From Adiantum capillus-veneris (Eukaryota > Streptophyta > Polypodiopsida > Polypodiales > Pteridaceae): a DNA stretch of 64,000 nt. The first letter of the stretch is position 1, and each line of letters starts with the position of its first letter. The DNA is taken from assembly GCA_014529385.2 (NCBI GenBank), contig CM043950.1, forward strand, positions 152,274,945-152,338,944, given 5' to 3'. This document shows, piece after piece, positions 35,015 through 45,590 of this stretch. A program made the position numbers and the translations under genes. The notes beneath the pieces were generated by a model. The model did no database searches and was not told where the DNA came from. It was given only the letters and a program-made list of their open reading frames with translations.

Positions 35015-36183
35015 TTACAATTGAGGGGAGCTCTCCCGGGCTTGATTATCATGACTGGAACATAAAGGCTTAGGAGACGGTCTGGGGGTTGCGTGAGGGA
35101 TTTGGGGTTGAGGAAAAGATTGTGCAGTGGACTCGTCTTCCTCATTAAAATCGGGTATCACAAAAAGGCTAGAGGTTGAGTGGCCAGAAACACGAGGTGA
35201 GGCAGGTCCAGGTGCTTGGTCTATCATTGGTTGAGGTGTTGCATCCTACCTCCGAGGTGGAGGCCGAGACTGTGGTCGTGGATGTGGCACGATAAATGCA
35301 TCGACGGCTCCTAGAGTACGTGTCTCCACAAGATTGATCATATTATCAATCATCATAGAATGCCTCCATAAGGACGTTCAAATAATCTGCCAAGTTCCTT
35401 GCCTGCAAATAAATTCCCTAGTTTTTATATGTAATTCAAAGAAATTATGTGTGCAAGAACTACAAAAGCAAAGAATTGCACTTAGACTTCTATGCTCCTC
35501 AACATAAATTAGCGTGTTCTACAAGAAGCTCTGCATTTGCAAGAACTCTCCATCCACAAGAATGCCCTTCATCTTGTTTTGGGACCTTGCAACTCAAAAT
35601 CAACATATCTTTCCATACACTTTCCTGGGTCAATGCTTCCCTTGCAGCAACATTAAGTTCCTGAATAGACCTGCAAGACATAGCATACGGTGACAACACG
35701 TTGCATCGAAATAGTAGAATCAAGAAATAAGTAACTACGTACCTTCAGACATTCCCATGAAAACCATGCGCAAAATTTGCAAGGTAGCAACGCTTGTGCT
35801 CGATCTTTAATCTAACAAGGCTCCAATGTGAACTGATTTCAACAAAAACAAGGAATTAGTTTGCTATTCATAGTATACAAAAGATTGAAGAATAGCGAGA
35901 TAAAAACACTTAGTTTTTGTTGTAAGCTAAAAGTAAAAATTTTGTAGTATCTATGTTGACTTGTTGAAACCAATCCACAACTTCTATCAACAAAGTGGAC
36001 TACGAGGTAAGCACAACTAACATTTGTGAATCCAAAATGGCTACCTCTAATTATTGATTCCATGCAAGGCTGGAAACCAGTATGCTGCGAATTTAGAAAA
36101 TTAATTGATGAGAATCTCCAATAAGCCAAAATCAAATAAATACCTCTGCAAAAATAATATAGCATACCAGACACCAAGATTTA
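35015..36183 (-). pseudogene. Ulp1-like cysteine protease remnant with introns
   Basis: On the minus strand EISSHWSLVRLKIEHKRCYL (about 35780-35830) carries the HW.L catalytic-His motif of C48 (SUMO-protease-like) peptidases. After a GT...AG intron (35671-35742, donor aaggtacgt, acceptor tcttgcag) comes SIQELNVAAREALTQESVWK. The Q....SCGWRVLANAELL block follows with the catalytic Cys (about 35540-35570). One stop lies just before the intron and the frame otherwise continues across it. A Pro/Ser-rich minus-strand frame at 35015-35227 may be the C-terminal exon. Such proteases are often carried by plant Mutator-like (Kaonashi type) and CACTA transposons. Retained introns argue against a processed copy. 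Confidence 0.6.
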
Positions 36184-36305
36184 TAATTTTGTCTATAAGC
36201 TCCCTCTCACTATTTCAAAAAACAGCTATCTCATGAGGGCTGAACAAAAATACAAATTTTGGCCCCATATCAAAAGTGTTATGTCAAAAGTTAGGCAGAG
36301 AAAAC

Positions 36306-36551
36306 CTAGGTCTTAGTGTTAGCTTGGTCAATTGCTGCTAACATCTCCCGTTCATTTGACTCAGTTGAAGGCTCTTCCACAAGTAGCTCTTGGGTCCACT
36401 CCACATTCAAATGTGTGCCATACATATGTTGTGTGGTGCTCACATCGTACACCTTCACTTTGGTGACTAGAGGGATTGTCAAAATGTTATCCATTCTCTT
36501 ATCAGATAGATGGACTGGTGCAAGTGTCTTATCGTACCTGAAGCGTAGCAA
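36306..36551 (-). CDS. Open frame continuing from the H3 pseudogene
   Basis: Runs on from the frame that matches the histone H3 C-terminal helix (QDINSLRLLRFRY at its start). It gives about 75 further codons (KVKVYDVSTTQHMYGTHLNV, EPSTESNEREMLAAIDQ) before a stop. H3 normally ends within a dozen residues of this point. The extension may be chance, a fusion, or 3' flank that happens to be open. Confidence 0.25.
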   Translation of the reverse strand: MLRFRYDKTLAPVHLSDKRMDNILTIPLVTKVKVYDVSTTQHMYGTHLNVEWTQELLVEEPSTESNEREMLAAIDQANTKT

Positions 36552-36996
36552 CCTAAGAGAATTGATATCTTGGGAATCACTGTCACTCTGTGAGCATGAG
36601 CTATGGGCATCACTGTCACTCTGTGAGCATGAGCTATGGGCATCACTCTCACTCTGTGAGCATGAGCTGTGAGGACGTAGCTATCTTGGAACAGCTCAAT
36701 CAGAAAGTCCTTGGCTGCCTCATGGAGGCAACCCATTGCACTTATGGCCCACCAAAAATCCAAATTCGGCTCTCACAAATCTGGCGAACTACTCTTTGGA
36801 AGGGTAACTTAGGAATAGCCAAAGAGATATGCCTCTGGAGTTTGTGCAACTCAAGCAGAACGCTTTGATTCTACTCGTACCTTCGACTACGCATTATTGC
36901 CCAAAGATTAAGCATGGTTTTGCCAGCAACGCTTGACGATGAAGGTTGGTTGTCTTGCAGGTAAAACTTCCTTGCGATCTGCTTTGTGCAAGCCAT
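36530..36996 (-). pseudogene. Histone H3-like pseudogene
   Basis: Start at 36996: MACTKQIARK matches the H3 tail MARTKQTARK. In shifted frames follow CKTTNLHRQALLAK (GGKAPRKQLATK region), RRYE-stop-NQSVLLELHKLQ (RYRPGTVALREIRKYQ), IPKLPFQRVVRQI (about 36778-36815) and CLHEAAKDFLIELFQDS. The C-terminal block reads AHAHRVTVMP and is present three times through a 33-bp tandem duplication at 36576-36670. The DFL in place of the canonical YLV is more like centromeric H3 variants. Stops and two or more frameshifts make it non-functional. No introns are evident in the readable part. Confidence 0.82.
36576..36670. repeat. 33-bp tandem repeat, nearly three units
   Basis: Units 36576-36608, 36609-36641 and 36642-36670 (partial) share gcatgagctatgggcatcac. 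The unit length is exactly 11 codons of the H3 frame. Confidence 0.95.
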
Positions 36997-37379
36997 GGAA
37001 AAAAGTGTTTACCATGGAAAGCGTTGTGGGAAAGAATAAGAACAATATTGAGTAATGAGAATATTAGGTCGCATAATTTAACTCTGAGAGGTGAGGACAA
37101 AGATCAAACAGTAGTGGATATACGAAAATAGAAATGTTATATAAGCACCAACAAAATCATCATCATTACTAAATGTGGGATATAACATAAGGTGGTGGCC
37201 ACAATTAATTGAATCTCTCATCATCATTGGGAAGAGTGCATCATTGAATCAAGGACATGTGGCATACTGCATGTCAACTGGGGCACCAAGTCGACTATGT
37301 GGTTGTCGTGGCACAACGCAATAAGATATGGACCTTGATCAACCAAACCCCCTCCTTGCTTTGTCATGATAAGGAAAAA

Positions 37380-37900
37380 TGTCACAACACAATGCAAGAA
37401 GGGGGAGTCTACCGTAGCCAGACCTCCTTATCACATTGTGGCGCGACACTCTTGATGACCAGCCGTGTTGTGGTGATGTCTTCCTATTGCATTGCAGTGT
37501 GACATTAGGATATTGCATAACAACACGATAGGGACCACCCATATCATGAAGACATTCTCTATCACGTTGTTGTGTGATATTTGGATGTCACACCACAACA
37601 CAATAGGGACCACCCATATTGTGGACACACCTCCCCATTGTATTGTGGCATGACATTTGGATGTCGTGTCACAAATAAATAGGGACCCCCCATATCATGG
37701 ATGTGCCTCCCTATCGTGTTGTGGTAGGAAATTTGGATGTCGCGTCACAACGTGATAGGGACCACCCATATTGTGGATGCGCCTTCCTGCCATATTGTGG
37801 CACGACATTTGAATGTCGCATCACAACGCAATAGGGATCACACATATCATGAAGAGAGCTACCTATAGCATTGTGGCATGACATTTTTCTATAGCTCTTG
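37380..37900. repeat. 76-bp minisatellite with internal inverted repeats
   Basis: The word agggaccacccatat recurs at 37531, 37604, 37682, 37758 and 37834, spacings of 73, 78, 76 and 76, with degenerate units on either side. Within each unit ttgtggcatgacat and atgtcgtgtcacaa face each other across a short loop, so every unit can fold into a stem of about 14 bp. Frames across it are artefacts. Confidence 0.9.
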
Positions 37901-38962
37901 CAAAGCTTGAGCATATCAATGGTTGTGTGAAATAAACCTCCCAATCTCATTGTGGTACGATACATTTTGATAAAAGCTCTTTCTTCATAATTAGTAACCA
38001 AAAAAAGAAACAAAGAGACAGAGACAAAGGAACAAGATATGAAGACGTTTGCATTATCTTCAAGGACTAAATTACACAAGATTAAGAGGTGATTGATGCA
38101 CTATCTTCTTTGTCCATTACAATTATTCTTCTTCCTCCTTTATTGTTGGTGGTTTCTTGTCTTCGGTCTTTGCATGCTTCTGCATCACATTTCCTAGTAG
38201 AGTTTCATTAGACAAACGAGCAACAAATGATTAGCGACACATTTGAGTTTGGGGGTTGTCGATATGTTCATAAAAAGGATATCAGTTCTGATTGTTTAAA
38301 GAAAGATACTTTCTATAGGAGCAACCTGAAGTTGCCACTGTAGTCTCGCAAGAATGACATCAGATGTCCCGTACATAATCGAAAGTGTCGAGTTGAAAAA
38401 TACTATGCTGAGTTCATACTCTTTTTGAATGTTAATCTGGAAAATCACCGTGACACACAAAGGAGGCCGAGAGCAGTCATCGTTCGATCACTGTTGATGT
38501 GTTGATGCAACCACCAAGTGGTGCTTTGTGTGTCTCAAAAGGTGTTCAGTTGGTAGAGGGAGCTTTGCCAACAAATATGCTCCCTACCATCCCCGTCGGT
38601 GATCATCATTATGTAAAGCTTAACACTAGTCCTATAAAATATCAACCACTTTTGTGGCCTTTTGAGACTTTGGTAAAAAAAATTATCAACACTATGTTAG
38701 TTATCCAAATAGAAAATGGTTTCAGGGAATTATGACCACCACTCAATATGAGTTGATAATAAATAGTACAGAGCTAAATGAAGGTAATGTGTCTTTCCAT
38801 TGCCATCTTCTACAACTAATTTGTGCGGATGGAGAAAAATTTTCTATTTTATTTTGAAAGTAAATCGAATCATTGTTAAGTAGGCCCATACTTCTTTGAA
38901 AAATCCCTCAATAGGTATGTAATAGATTTACCAAGATTTTTTTACCCATATACAAAGCCTGC
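37901..38962. other. No recognised gene
   Basis: A plus-strand frame at 38499-38735 (VGDHHYVKLNTSPIKYQPLL) and fragments near 38330-38420 look weakly protein-like but match nothing I know. They could belong to the same decayed interval as 33061-34715. Confidence 0.35.
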
Positions 38963-39414
38963 CATTAGGCAAAATTTTGACTCACAAAGGGGCCCTTTAA
39001 GGAGTTTGACTTTACCTCTCTCTACCAAAACGGGCGCATGGATAAATTTTTGCAAATAAACTCTAAAGTTGGCGGAGGTTTGACAGTTAGAATGTCCTCT
39101 TCAAGCTCTATCTACTGATATATAGCACGCCATGAGATTCCTCATATTTTAGAAGATTCTTTTTTTGATTCACTTAGATTCCGACAGTGTTGTCACATCA
39201 TAGGTGAATCAAAAAAAGAATCTTCTAAAATATGAGGAATCTCATGGCGTGCTATATATCAGTAGATAGAGCTTGAAGAGGACATTCTAACTGTCAAACC
39301 TCCGCCAACTTTGGAGTTTATTTACAAAAATTTATCCATGCGCCCGTTTTGGTAGAGAGAGGTAAAGTCAAACTCCTTAAAGGGCCCCTTTGTGAGTCCA
39401 AATTTTTCCTAATG
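38963..39414. repeat. Long near-perfect inverted repeat, 211-bp arms
   Basis: The left arm 38963-39173 and the right arm 39204-39414 are reverse complements separated by a 30-bp loop (39174-39203). Two internal mismatches were seen in the inner ~185 bp and a few more at the outer ends. Arms include ggccctttaaggag and tgatatatagcacgcc. Transcribed, it would form a very long double-stranded stem. No target duplication was evident. Confidence 0.95.
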
Positions 39415-39790
39415 CTACATTTTTTACTTCTTGGAACTGTTTGACTTGAGAGAGGACTACTGCCTTGCTATAATTTCTCAAAATCTACAAAAGGATGACA
39501 ATATAATTGATCGTGCTAATAACAAGTATTCTGTCATGGATGCTCATGTAATTGCGGGTGAGTTTATGAAACCAACAGAGGCACTAGCAATGATATACAA
39601 GGATGCAACCGCATGTGCCGTGACGCCACCAACGGAGTCGGAGTTGGGGTGGTACAAGAAAGTCTTGGAATCATAGAGATGGGGAGAATTGCTCCATCAA
39701 CAACATTGACGCCTTCCTCATCCTCTGCAAACAAGAGTACACTTGACTTATGGAATGCTGCATTACTCGAAGAAGATGAAAATTAGAAGG
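39415..39790 (+). pseudogene. Unrecognised ORF beside the hairpin
   Basis: The frame 39431-39676 reads LREDYCLAIISQNLQKDDNI and ACAVTPPTESELGWYKKVLE. After a stop, a second frame gives TPSSSSANKSTLDLWNAALL. It looks like the C-terminus of a real protein but I cannot name it. It could be a transposon protein, given the setting. Confidence 0.3.
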
Positions 39791-39959
39791 TATACTACTT
39801 TGTAGATATTTCTTTGACTTGAAATTGTGTGAAAGCCTCATAGAGTTGGCTCAAAGTCTAATGGAGCTAGGAAAAAAAAAATCCCTAGAAAAAAAGTATT
39901 GATACACAAAAGGCATGGGAAGATTGATCACAAAGGGAAGACATTAAGGATCACATCAG

Positions 39960-41450
39960 AATAGAGACAAAAACACCATTGGGAAATAGGGTTGTGGCTA
40001 ATATCAAAGATGACTCAAAGTCACAACAAGTGATGATGCCAATGCCTAAAGTGGAAGAGCCAGGGCCACAAAACTTATGGGAAATGATAAGAAATAAGAA
40101 TAATGGTATTGCGAATCTTAAGTTTGTCCCTATGATTGAGATCAACATGGATCATGAGTTTTACCCAGGAGTCATACAATCTCTAGCAAGAGCATACGCA
40201 TCTGTGGGGAGTAAACCTGAAAATTTGAAGACTTTTTCATCTTTCATAGGAGAACACAAAGCGACATTGGAGGTTAGGGTAGTGCGCTCACAATGGAAGC
40301 CAACTCCAAAGATGTTGGACACAAAAAGCCTACATGAACTAGTGTCAACTCCTATACAATGCCCAATCACTCAATCTGAGTTTTTACAAATTAGACCACG
40401 TCTATGTAGTGCACTGGGCAAAAATGTAGAGAAGATGGGATTGAAAAACCCTCTTCAAGACATTCCCTTAGATTATCAAAAGGGTAAAATGACATGAAAC
40501 AAACTAAAGGTAAAACCAATACATGTAAACAAGGTGGGGGATTACTGTGAAGGAGAAAAGGGAATACAACCTTGTTAATGGAACATGAAGGGGTAAAAAC
40601 AATTCCTATACTTAATAGCGGAGCTAGAGTGGACACTGCCACAAAAGAATTAGATATGGGAGAAATGGGGAACACTAGCTCTTAGGAAAACAAGAATGAA
40701 ATTGCAACTTGTAGATGGTTATGTTGAGAGATATGTAGGTATGTTGGAATAGATTATAATAACCTTGTGTGGGTAGAGTATGAGAATACCTTTGCAAAGT
40801 GGATTTTGGCAAGAGCAACAAATTTAAAGTCATTTTAGGGAGACTATTTATGTGGAAACTTAAGATGGTATAAGATTGGAGCTATGGCCACATCTAATTG
40901 AGGCATAAAGAGATTACTACGAGGATCAACGTGAAAGACCATAGCTACAAATATGTTAGTCGAATTCATGTAGAGGAATTTGACTCAGCCACGGTCAATG
41001 AGCAAGAGATACCTACATGGATATAAACTAAAGCACGTCTTTGGATGTGTGGATCTTTTGATGTGGAGGAGAGCTTCACAAAAGAAAATTTTATTCTTGA
41101 GAGACTAGTAGATGATATGGACTATATATTGGAACCATTTCCTAAGGAATTGTTTTATCCTTTTGGCTGGAATCAGACATTGGCAACTTTAGATATTTGT
41201 GTAGATGAGGTACTCTGATGAAATTTTGGGACAAAGAGGGCTATGATAGAGTACCCTTCAAGACGGTAAATGATATTTTGGAATCAAGGTCAAAGACCAA
41301 GGACCTAGATACACATGAAACTATTGAGTGCAAATGCATAGCTGATGAGATTTCCATTAGCGATTTGACCGACAAGAACAAGAAAGAGTTCCAAGATCAT
41401 AAGATGATGCTCTTCTAGAGATATATAAAGAGAACAAGATATCGAGTAAC
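39960..41450 (+). pseudogene. Remnant D: Gag/protease-like retroelement piece
   Basis: The frame 39979-40497 (172 codons) begins MGNRVVANIKDDSKSQQV and includes FSSFIGEHKATLEVRVVRSQ and SEFLQIRPRLCSALGKNVEK. This style precedes the protease in some Ty3/gypsy polyproteins. About 100 bp on, IPILNSGARVDTATKEL resembles a retropepsin active-site strand with the catalytic triplet altered. A last frame (41218-41418) is acidic and unassigned. No RT follows. The class is uncertain, and copia or gypsy cannot be settled from this. Confidence 0.4.
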
Positions 41451-41697
41451 TTTAAGAATGAAAAAAAATAAAAAGAGAAAGAAGCGATCTTTCACGATTT
41501 TTTATACCCAAAAATCTAGAAGTTAAAAAGGTACCACACAAGGAAGCAGGAGTGAATGAGAGGAAAACATATGCCTCTTATGAGAAATAAAATGCAGTAT
41601 TTGATGCTAGTAGGAGCAACAGATTGTGTTAAAGACAAGATCACATGGAGATGTACAAAAATCTCTTCAACAAAGACAAATCCAAAGAAATAAAGTG

Positions 41698-42593
41698 TTA
41701 GCGGGTCGCTGTGATGGACGTCTATAGTCTGGCACTAACATATGTCAATTCTCATGGAAACAACTCAGGATGGGGCACAGAGATTCTCTGAGATTGTCAG
41801 TCTCAAGAAGTGAACCTACAGAACTACACAATCAACTATTTTAGAAAATCTACTTCTCTCTAGTTCGAAAATCTACCTATGTCCAATCTCACCGCTCTAG
41901 GTCAACACCACCTTTTAAACATCCAAACAATTTCGGCTTGCAATTAAACTTAAGGAGAAGAATTACAACACCTAAAGGCCAATCCTACCAAGTTTTATGG
42001 TCATCCTGAGAGGCACCAAAATCCCGATCCATCTAAAAAAATGTGCAAAAAATTGCAATAGAACTATTTAGAAAGGTAGCTCTATAGCATAGAAACACTC
42101 TTCCAAGGTCAAAACATAAAAAATAACCATTTTAGCACTCAAACCACGCATTTAGCTCACAAACAAATTGTCACAAACCATAACAAATTTGAGAATGGTT
42201 ACACCTAGATTAAAGAGCAAGAGATAAGAAACACAATGCACCAATTGGAATCAATTCCTGGTTATGAGTTAAAGAGAAGGATCGATAACAATATGTAGCA
42301 TTCTTGTAGCTCACAATCGATGCCCAAGAAAACCTTTGAGATAATGACTTTGTTATCGTTCAAAATAAGGGTTTTGACCCAAAAACATGGGACCCTTTCC
42401 CATGTCCATTGGCCACTTTATAAGGCTTGTAAGTTATTAGGGGGCAATAGAGAATAATGGGCTAGATTACTCTTCAAGAATCATTACTTGTTACTGATTA
42501 CAAGGCTTTTTTTGAAAGAAAAGATAGAATACAACAAAGTGTGGTGTACAACCGACTCTTTAGGTGACTGTCCGCCACTGCTTCCTCTAAACA
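41698..42593 (-). repeat. Putative 3' LTR of element E
   Basis: The right edge at 42593 is supported by a minus-strand polypurine run (aaggggggaa) followed by TGTTTAGAGGAAGC, the same arrangement as F at 63444. The left edge is a guess from the TG at 41698, which gives a length (896 bp) like F's 851 bp. No matching 5' LTR was found, so the left edge is unproven. Confidence 0.5.
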
Positions 42594-42683
42594 TTCCCCC
42601 CTTCCTATTCATTACACATCCTCGTGAAACTCTATCTATTTGTGTTTGCGTCTTTGGGTTTGTTGGGCCAATGATTGAAGTCT

Positions 42684-43191
42684 TCAGTAGTCCCTCATTC
42701 TTTTTTCTAGAGTCCTTGTGAGTTGCCTAAATTTCTCTGCTTGTGCTTTGATCTTGATATTTATTGCTAGGTCTCTAAATGGGTTATTGTTGAAATTGCT
42801 TTGGTATGCAATATGATGAGCCAACAATTCCTTTGTCATGTTGTTGAATATTGATGAGTCAACCTCAAAGAAGCCTGTCATGAATGCCTCCTCAAAAATT
42901 TGCATGTAGTGTGAGGACAAAAAAATGACTCGGACATATAGTCCCATGATGATGTTTCTTCTTGTAACTTCAATTTTTAGATTCCAGCATAAGCCTCTGG
43001 TTCTTTCCACAAAACCTGCCAAGGGTTCCTTGCTGCCTCAAAATTGTTAAATGCTATGATGCATGTGATTAGGATTTTGGAAATTTTCACAAGTATTTGA
43101 CATGCGAGATCTAGAACCTCCTACACTATGTTAATCAATCCTTTGAGTGTGAAAATCATATATTTCTCTGAGGGGAAAATATTATTGGTTG
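42684..43191 (-). pseudogene. E terminal ORF, FEEA-TGFF family
   Basis: Two blocks. Frame a gives EKYMIFTLKGLINIV, then ACQILVKISKILITCIIAF. Exactly 53 nt later, in the -1 frame, GLCWNLKIEV is followed by YVRVIFLSSHYMQIFEEAFM and TGFF, then a helical tail to a stop at 42684. The homologue in F (63484-64000) has TCIQAF, the same 53-nt spacing and frame change, then GLCYDLS and FEEALFTGFF. I do not recognise the family. It lies immediately upstream of the polypurine tract, where envelope-like or accessory ORFs sit in some retroelements. Confidence 0.55.
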
Positions 43192-43200
43192 GATTTTTTA

Positions 43201-43872
43201 TTACTGGGTAGTTGAGCACTGTTGGTATTTTTCTTTGTCATGAATATAAACTATCCGAGGATCACCTTCTGTTGATGGGACAATAGGTTGGGTCAATCCT
43301 AAGATGCTGTGGGGAATTCTTGTAATAAGTTTCATCGGTTGGATGCCACTCGAACCATTTATTCCGCCATGTTGGCTGATTATCAATGATTTCTTATATC
43401 TGTATAGTAGTTGCAAGCACATCCCTGTAATTACCTTTTTGGTTGGGCTCATAGGCAAAAATTTCCGCTTCCATAAGGGAGCCTCCTACGTCATGAATGG
43501 AAGTGCAATCATTTCATGCCTCCGATTCTTCACAATATCATTAGATGTAATAATGATAAGGGCAGTTAATTCCAACACCCTCAGTTCATACTGCAGATAT
43601 TCTTTGTGCAAAGGATCATCCACTTCCGATATCCATTGCTGAATTTCATCTTTGGCAGTTTCAAGGGTTTTTGTTTTAGTTGGATCCTCAAACTCATGCA
43701 ATTCTGTTTCTGTGGTCGTACTGGGCATCTTTATATGTTGAGTTTCCTGTGCCACATGTCCCTTTCTTGTTATGTGAGAGACTTCTATCATGGCTGGCTG
43801 CACTTGCATTATCTTTATGGTTTGATCTTTTTGTTGTAATATTACCTCATGTGCCACGCTTTGAGCAGCCAT
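43201..43872 (-). pseudogene. E middle ORF, unclassified
   Basis: A continuous frame apart from one TAG near 43486. It begins MAAQSVAHEVILQQKDQTIK, runs through TAKDEIQQWISEVDDPLHKE and, after the stop, KKVITGMCLQLLYRYKKSLI and IPHSILGLTQPIVPSTEGDP. The first half is predicted to be helical and Glu/Gln-rich. No domain was recognised. Confidence 0.45.
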
Positions 43873-45590
43873 GTCCTCCTGTGCTTTGGAAAATTGTTTT
43901 TGAAGCTGTTCAAGCTCCTCATTTTTGGCTTTTTGTATTGCTCTACCTTGTTGATAGAATTTGTTTGTTATATTGTTCTTGAGCTAGGGTAGCCATAAGA
44001 TCCTATAGTTCTTGTGTCAACAAAGCTGTTGGAGCTTACGTACTCGCTAAGGTTGGCATTTCTTGCATGGCTACGAGCTAAGTAAGTGTCTTGTGCACCA
44101 CTGCATAAGATTCTTCAAGTTTTGCATTTTTTGTGTTTCCCTTTGGCTAACCCTTCTTCTAGCTGGTGCTACTGTATCTACAAGTTTGTATTTGCCTCAT
44201 TGAAGGATTGAACTTCCTTATAGTAGTATGCAAAATTTCCTTGTTCTCTCTGTAGTTCTAACTGGAGTTGTGTTTGAATTGTTTGTAATGACTTGAATTT
44301 TTCTTGCAGTTCTAGATTGTCTTTAGCTGCCTCTTTCTTGGTATCCTCCATCTCCAAGTCAAACAGGCTGTAGAGTGCTCTTTGATTGTAGCTTGATTTG
44401 TTTCAAATGCGTGTCAATGTCAAAGGACTTGATCAGTTGTTTGCCTTAATCGACCACTGCCTACAAACGGGGTGACCTTAACTGTTATTGTTTTACTTGA
44501 TCTTGGTCCAAAGGGCCAAACTCTGTTGTGTTTGCCTTTTGCGTTATCTTTCCTTCTTCATGTTGTGCTTCATGATCAATTGGAGTCTCGTTGATTGTTG
44601 AAATTTCAGCCTTCTCTTCTTGAATAGTATGTGTTGCTGGAAACACTTTGTCCTTTGTTTGTCCGGGTGTATCCATTGTGTAATCTATTTTTTCTCCTTC
44701 AATCTCTGAATCAGCTAATTCTTGAGTAGGGGAAGGTATGTTTACATTGATTGTTGATGGCATGTTTTCTATATGACCTTCAATCTTTCTAAACCACCTT
44801 CCTCCCCTTGATTATTTCTACCATGTCAGTTTTGTCCTCCTCTACCTTAGTAGACACGTCAGATGATTCAAGATCATCGACGTGTTGGCGATTGGATTCT
44901 TCTTTTTCCCTTTGTTTCACCTTCATTTGAGCTCGCTCTAAATTTGTTGCCGCATGTCACCAAAAATATTCAGATTTTCTTCTACCTCTTTTCTTATTTG
45001 TTGTTTGATCTTTTCTAGAGCCTCAACCTTCCTATCTTCTAGTGGCATGTTCTCCTCATCCTCTCTTTCATTGTTTGATTTAGTTCCAAGGTTTCTTTTT
45101 TCCTCATTTCTTTGTTGACAGAGTTTTTGTCTTTGGGCTTGATCTTCTTCCATAGACGTCCATGCTTGTGTAATGGGTATTGCTTTGGTAGCCCTGTTTG
45201 ATTGTACTTTTACTCTTGTTTGCCTCAGTGTAAATATGCTTCTTCTTCTTCCTCTGAAGATTGATACTCTGAGGGACTATCTCTCTTCCCTTTGTTTTAA
45301 CTTCATTTCTAGGCAACACATTTGATTCTGTTTCTTTAGTGTTAGACTTAGGTGTTTTAGAGATTTTTCCAATTTGATTTGTCTTTGATGGTTGTCATGT
45401 AGATGGTCCTACTACCAGCTTCACCGCTCTTTTGGATTTTGTGAACTAAATCCAACTATGTTTTTGCAGGTGGTAATTCATTAATCATGCCTAAGGCATG
45501 GTAGGAAATTCTGGTCAACACTGGTCCAACGTTCATGTATGATTTGATTTTGTTACTTCCTTTGATGTTTGCTTCCACTAAATTGTCAAG
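43873..45590 (-). pseudogene. E charged low-complexity region
   Basis: Overlapping short frames rich in Lys, Glu, Gln and Thr. 44485-44763 is acidic (QEEKAEISTINETPIDHEAQ). 44938-45153 is likely coiled-coil (RKVEALEKIKQQIRKEVEEN). 45104-45319 is Lys-rich. Probably the linker of one polypeptide broken by indels; no function is inferred. Confidence 0.4.
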
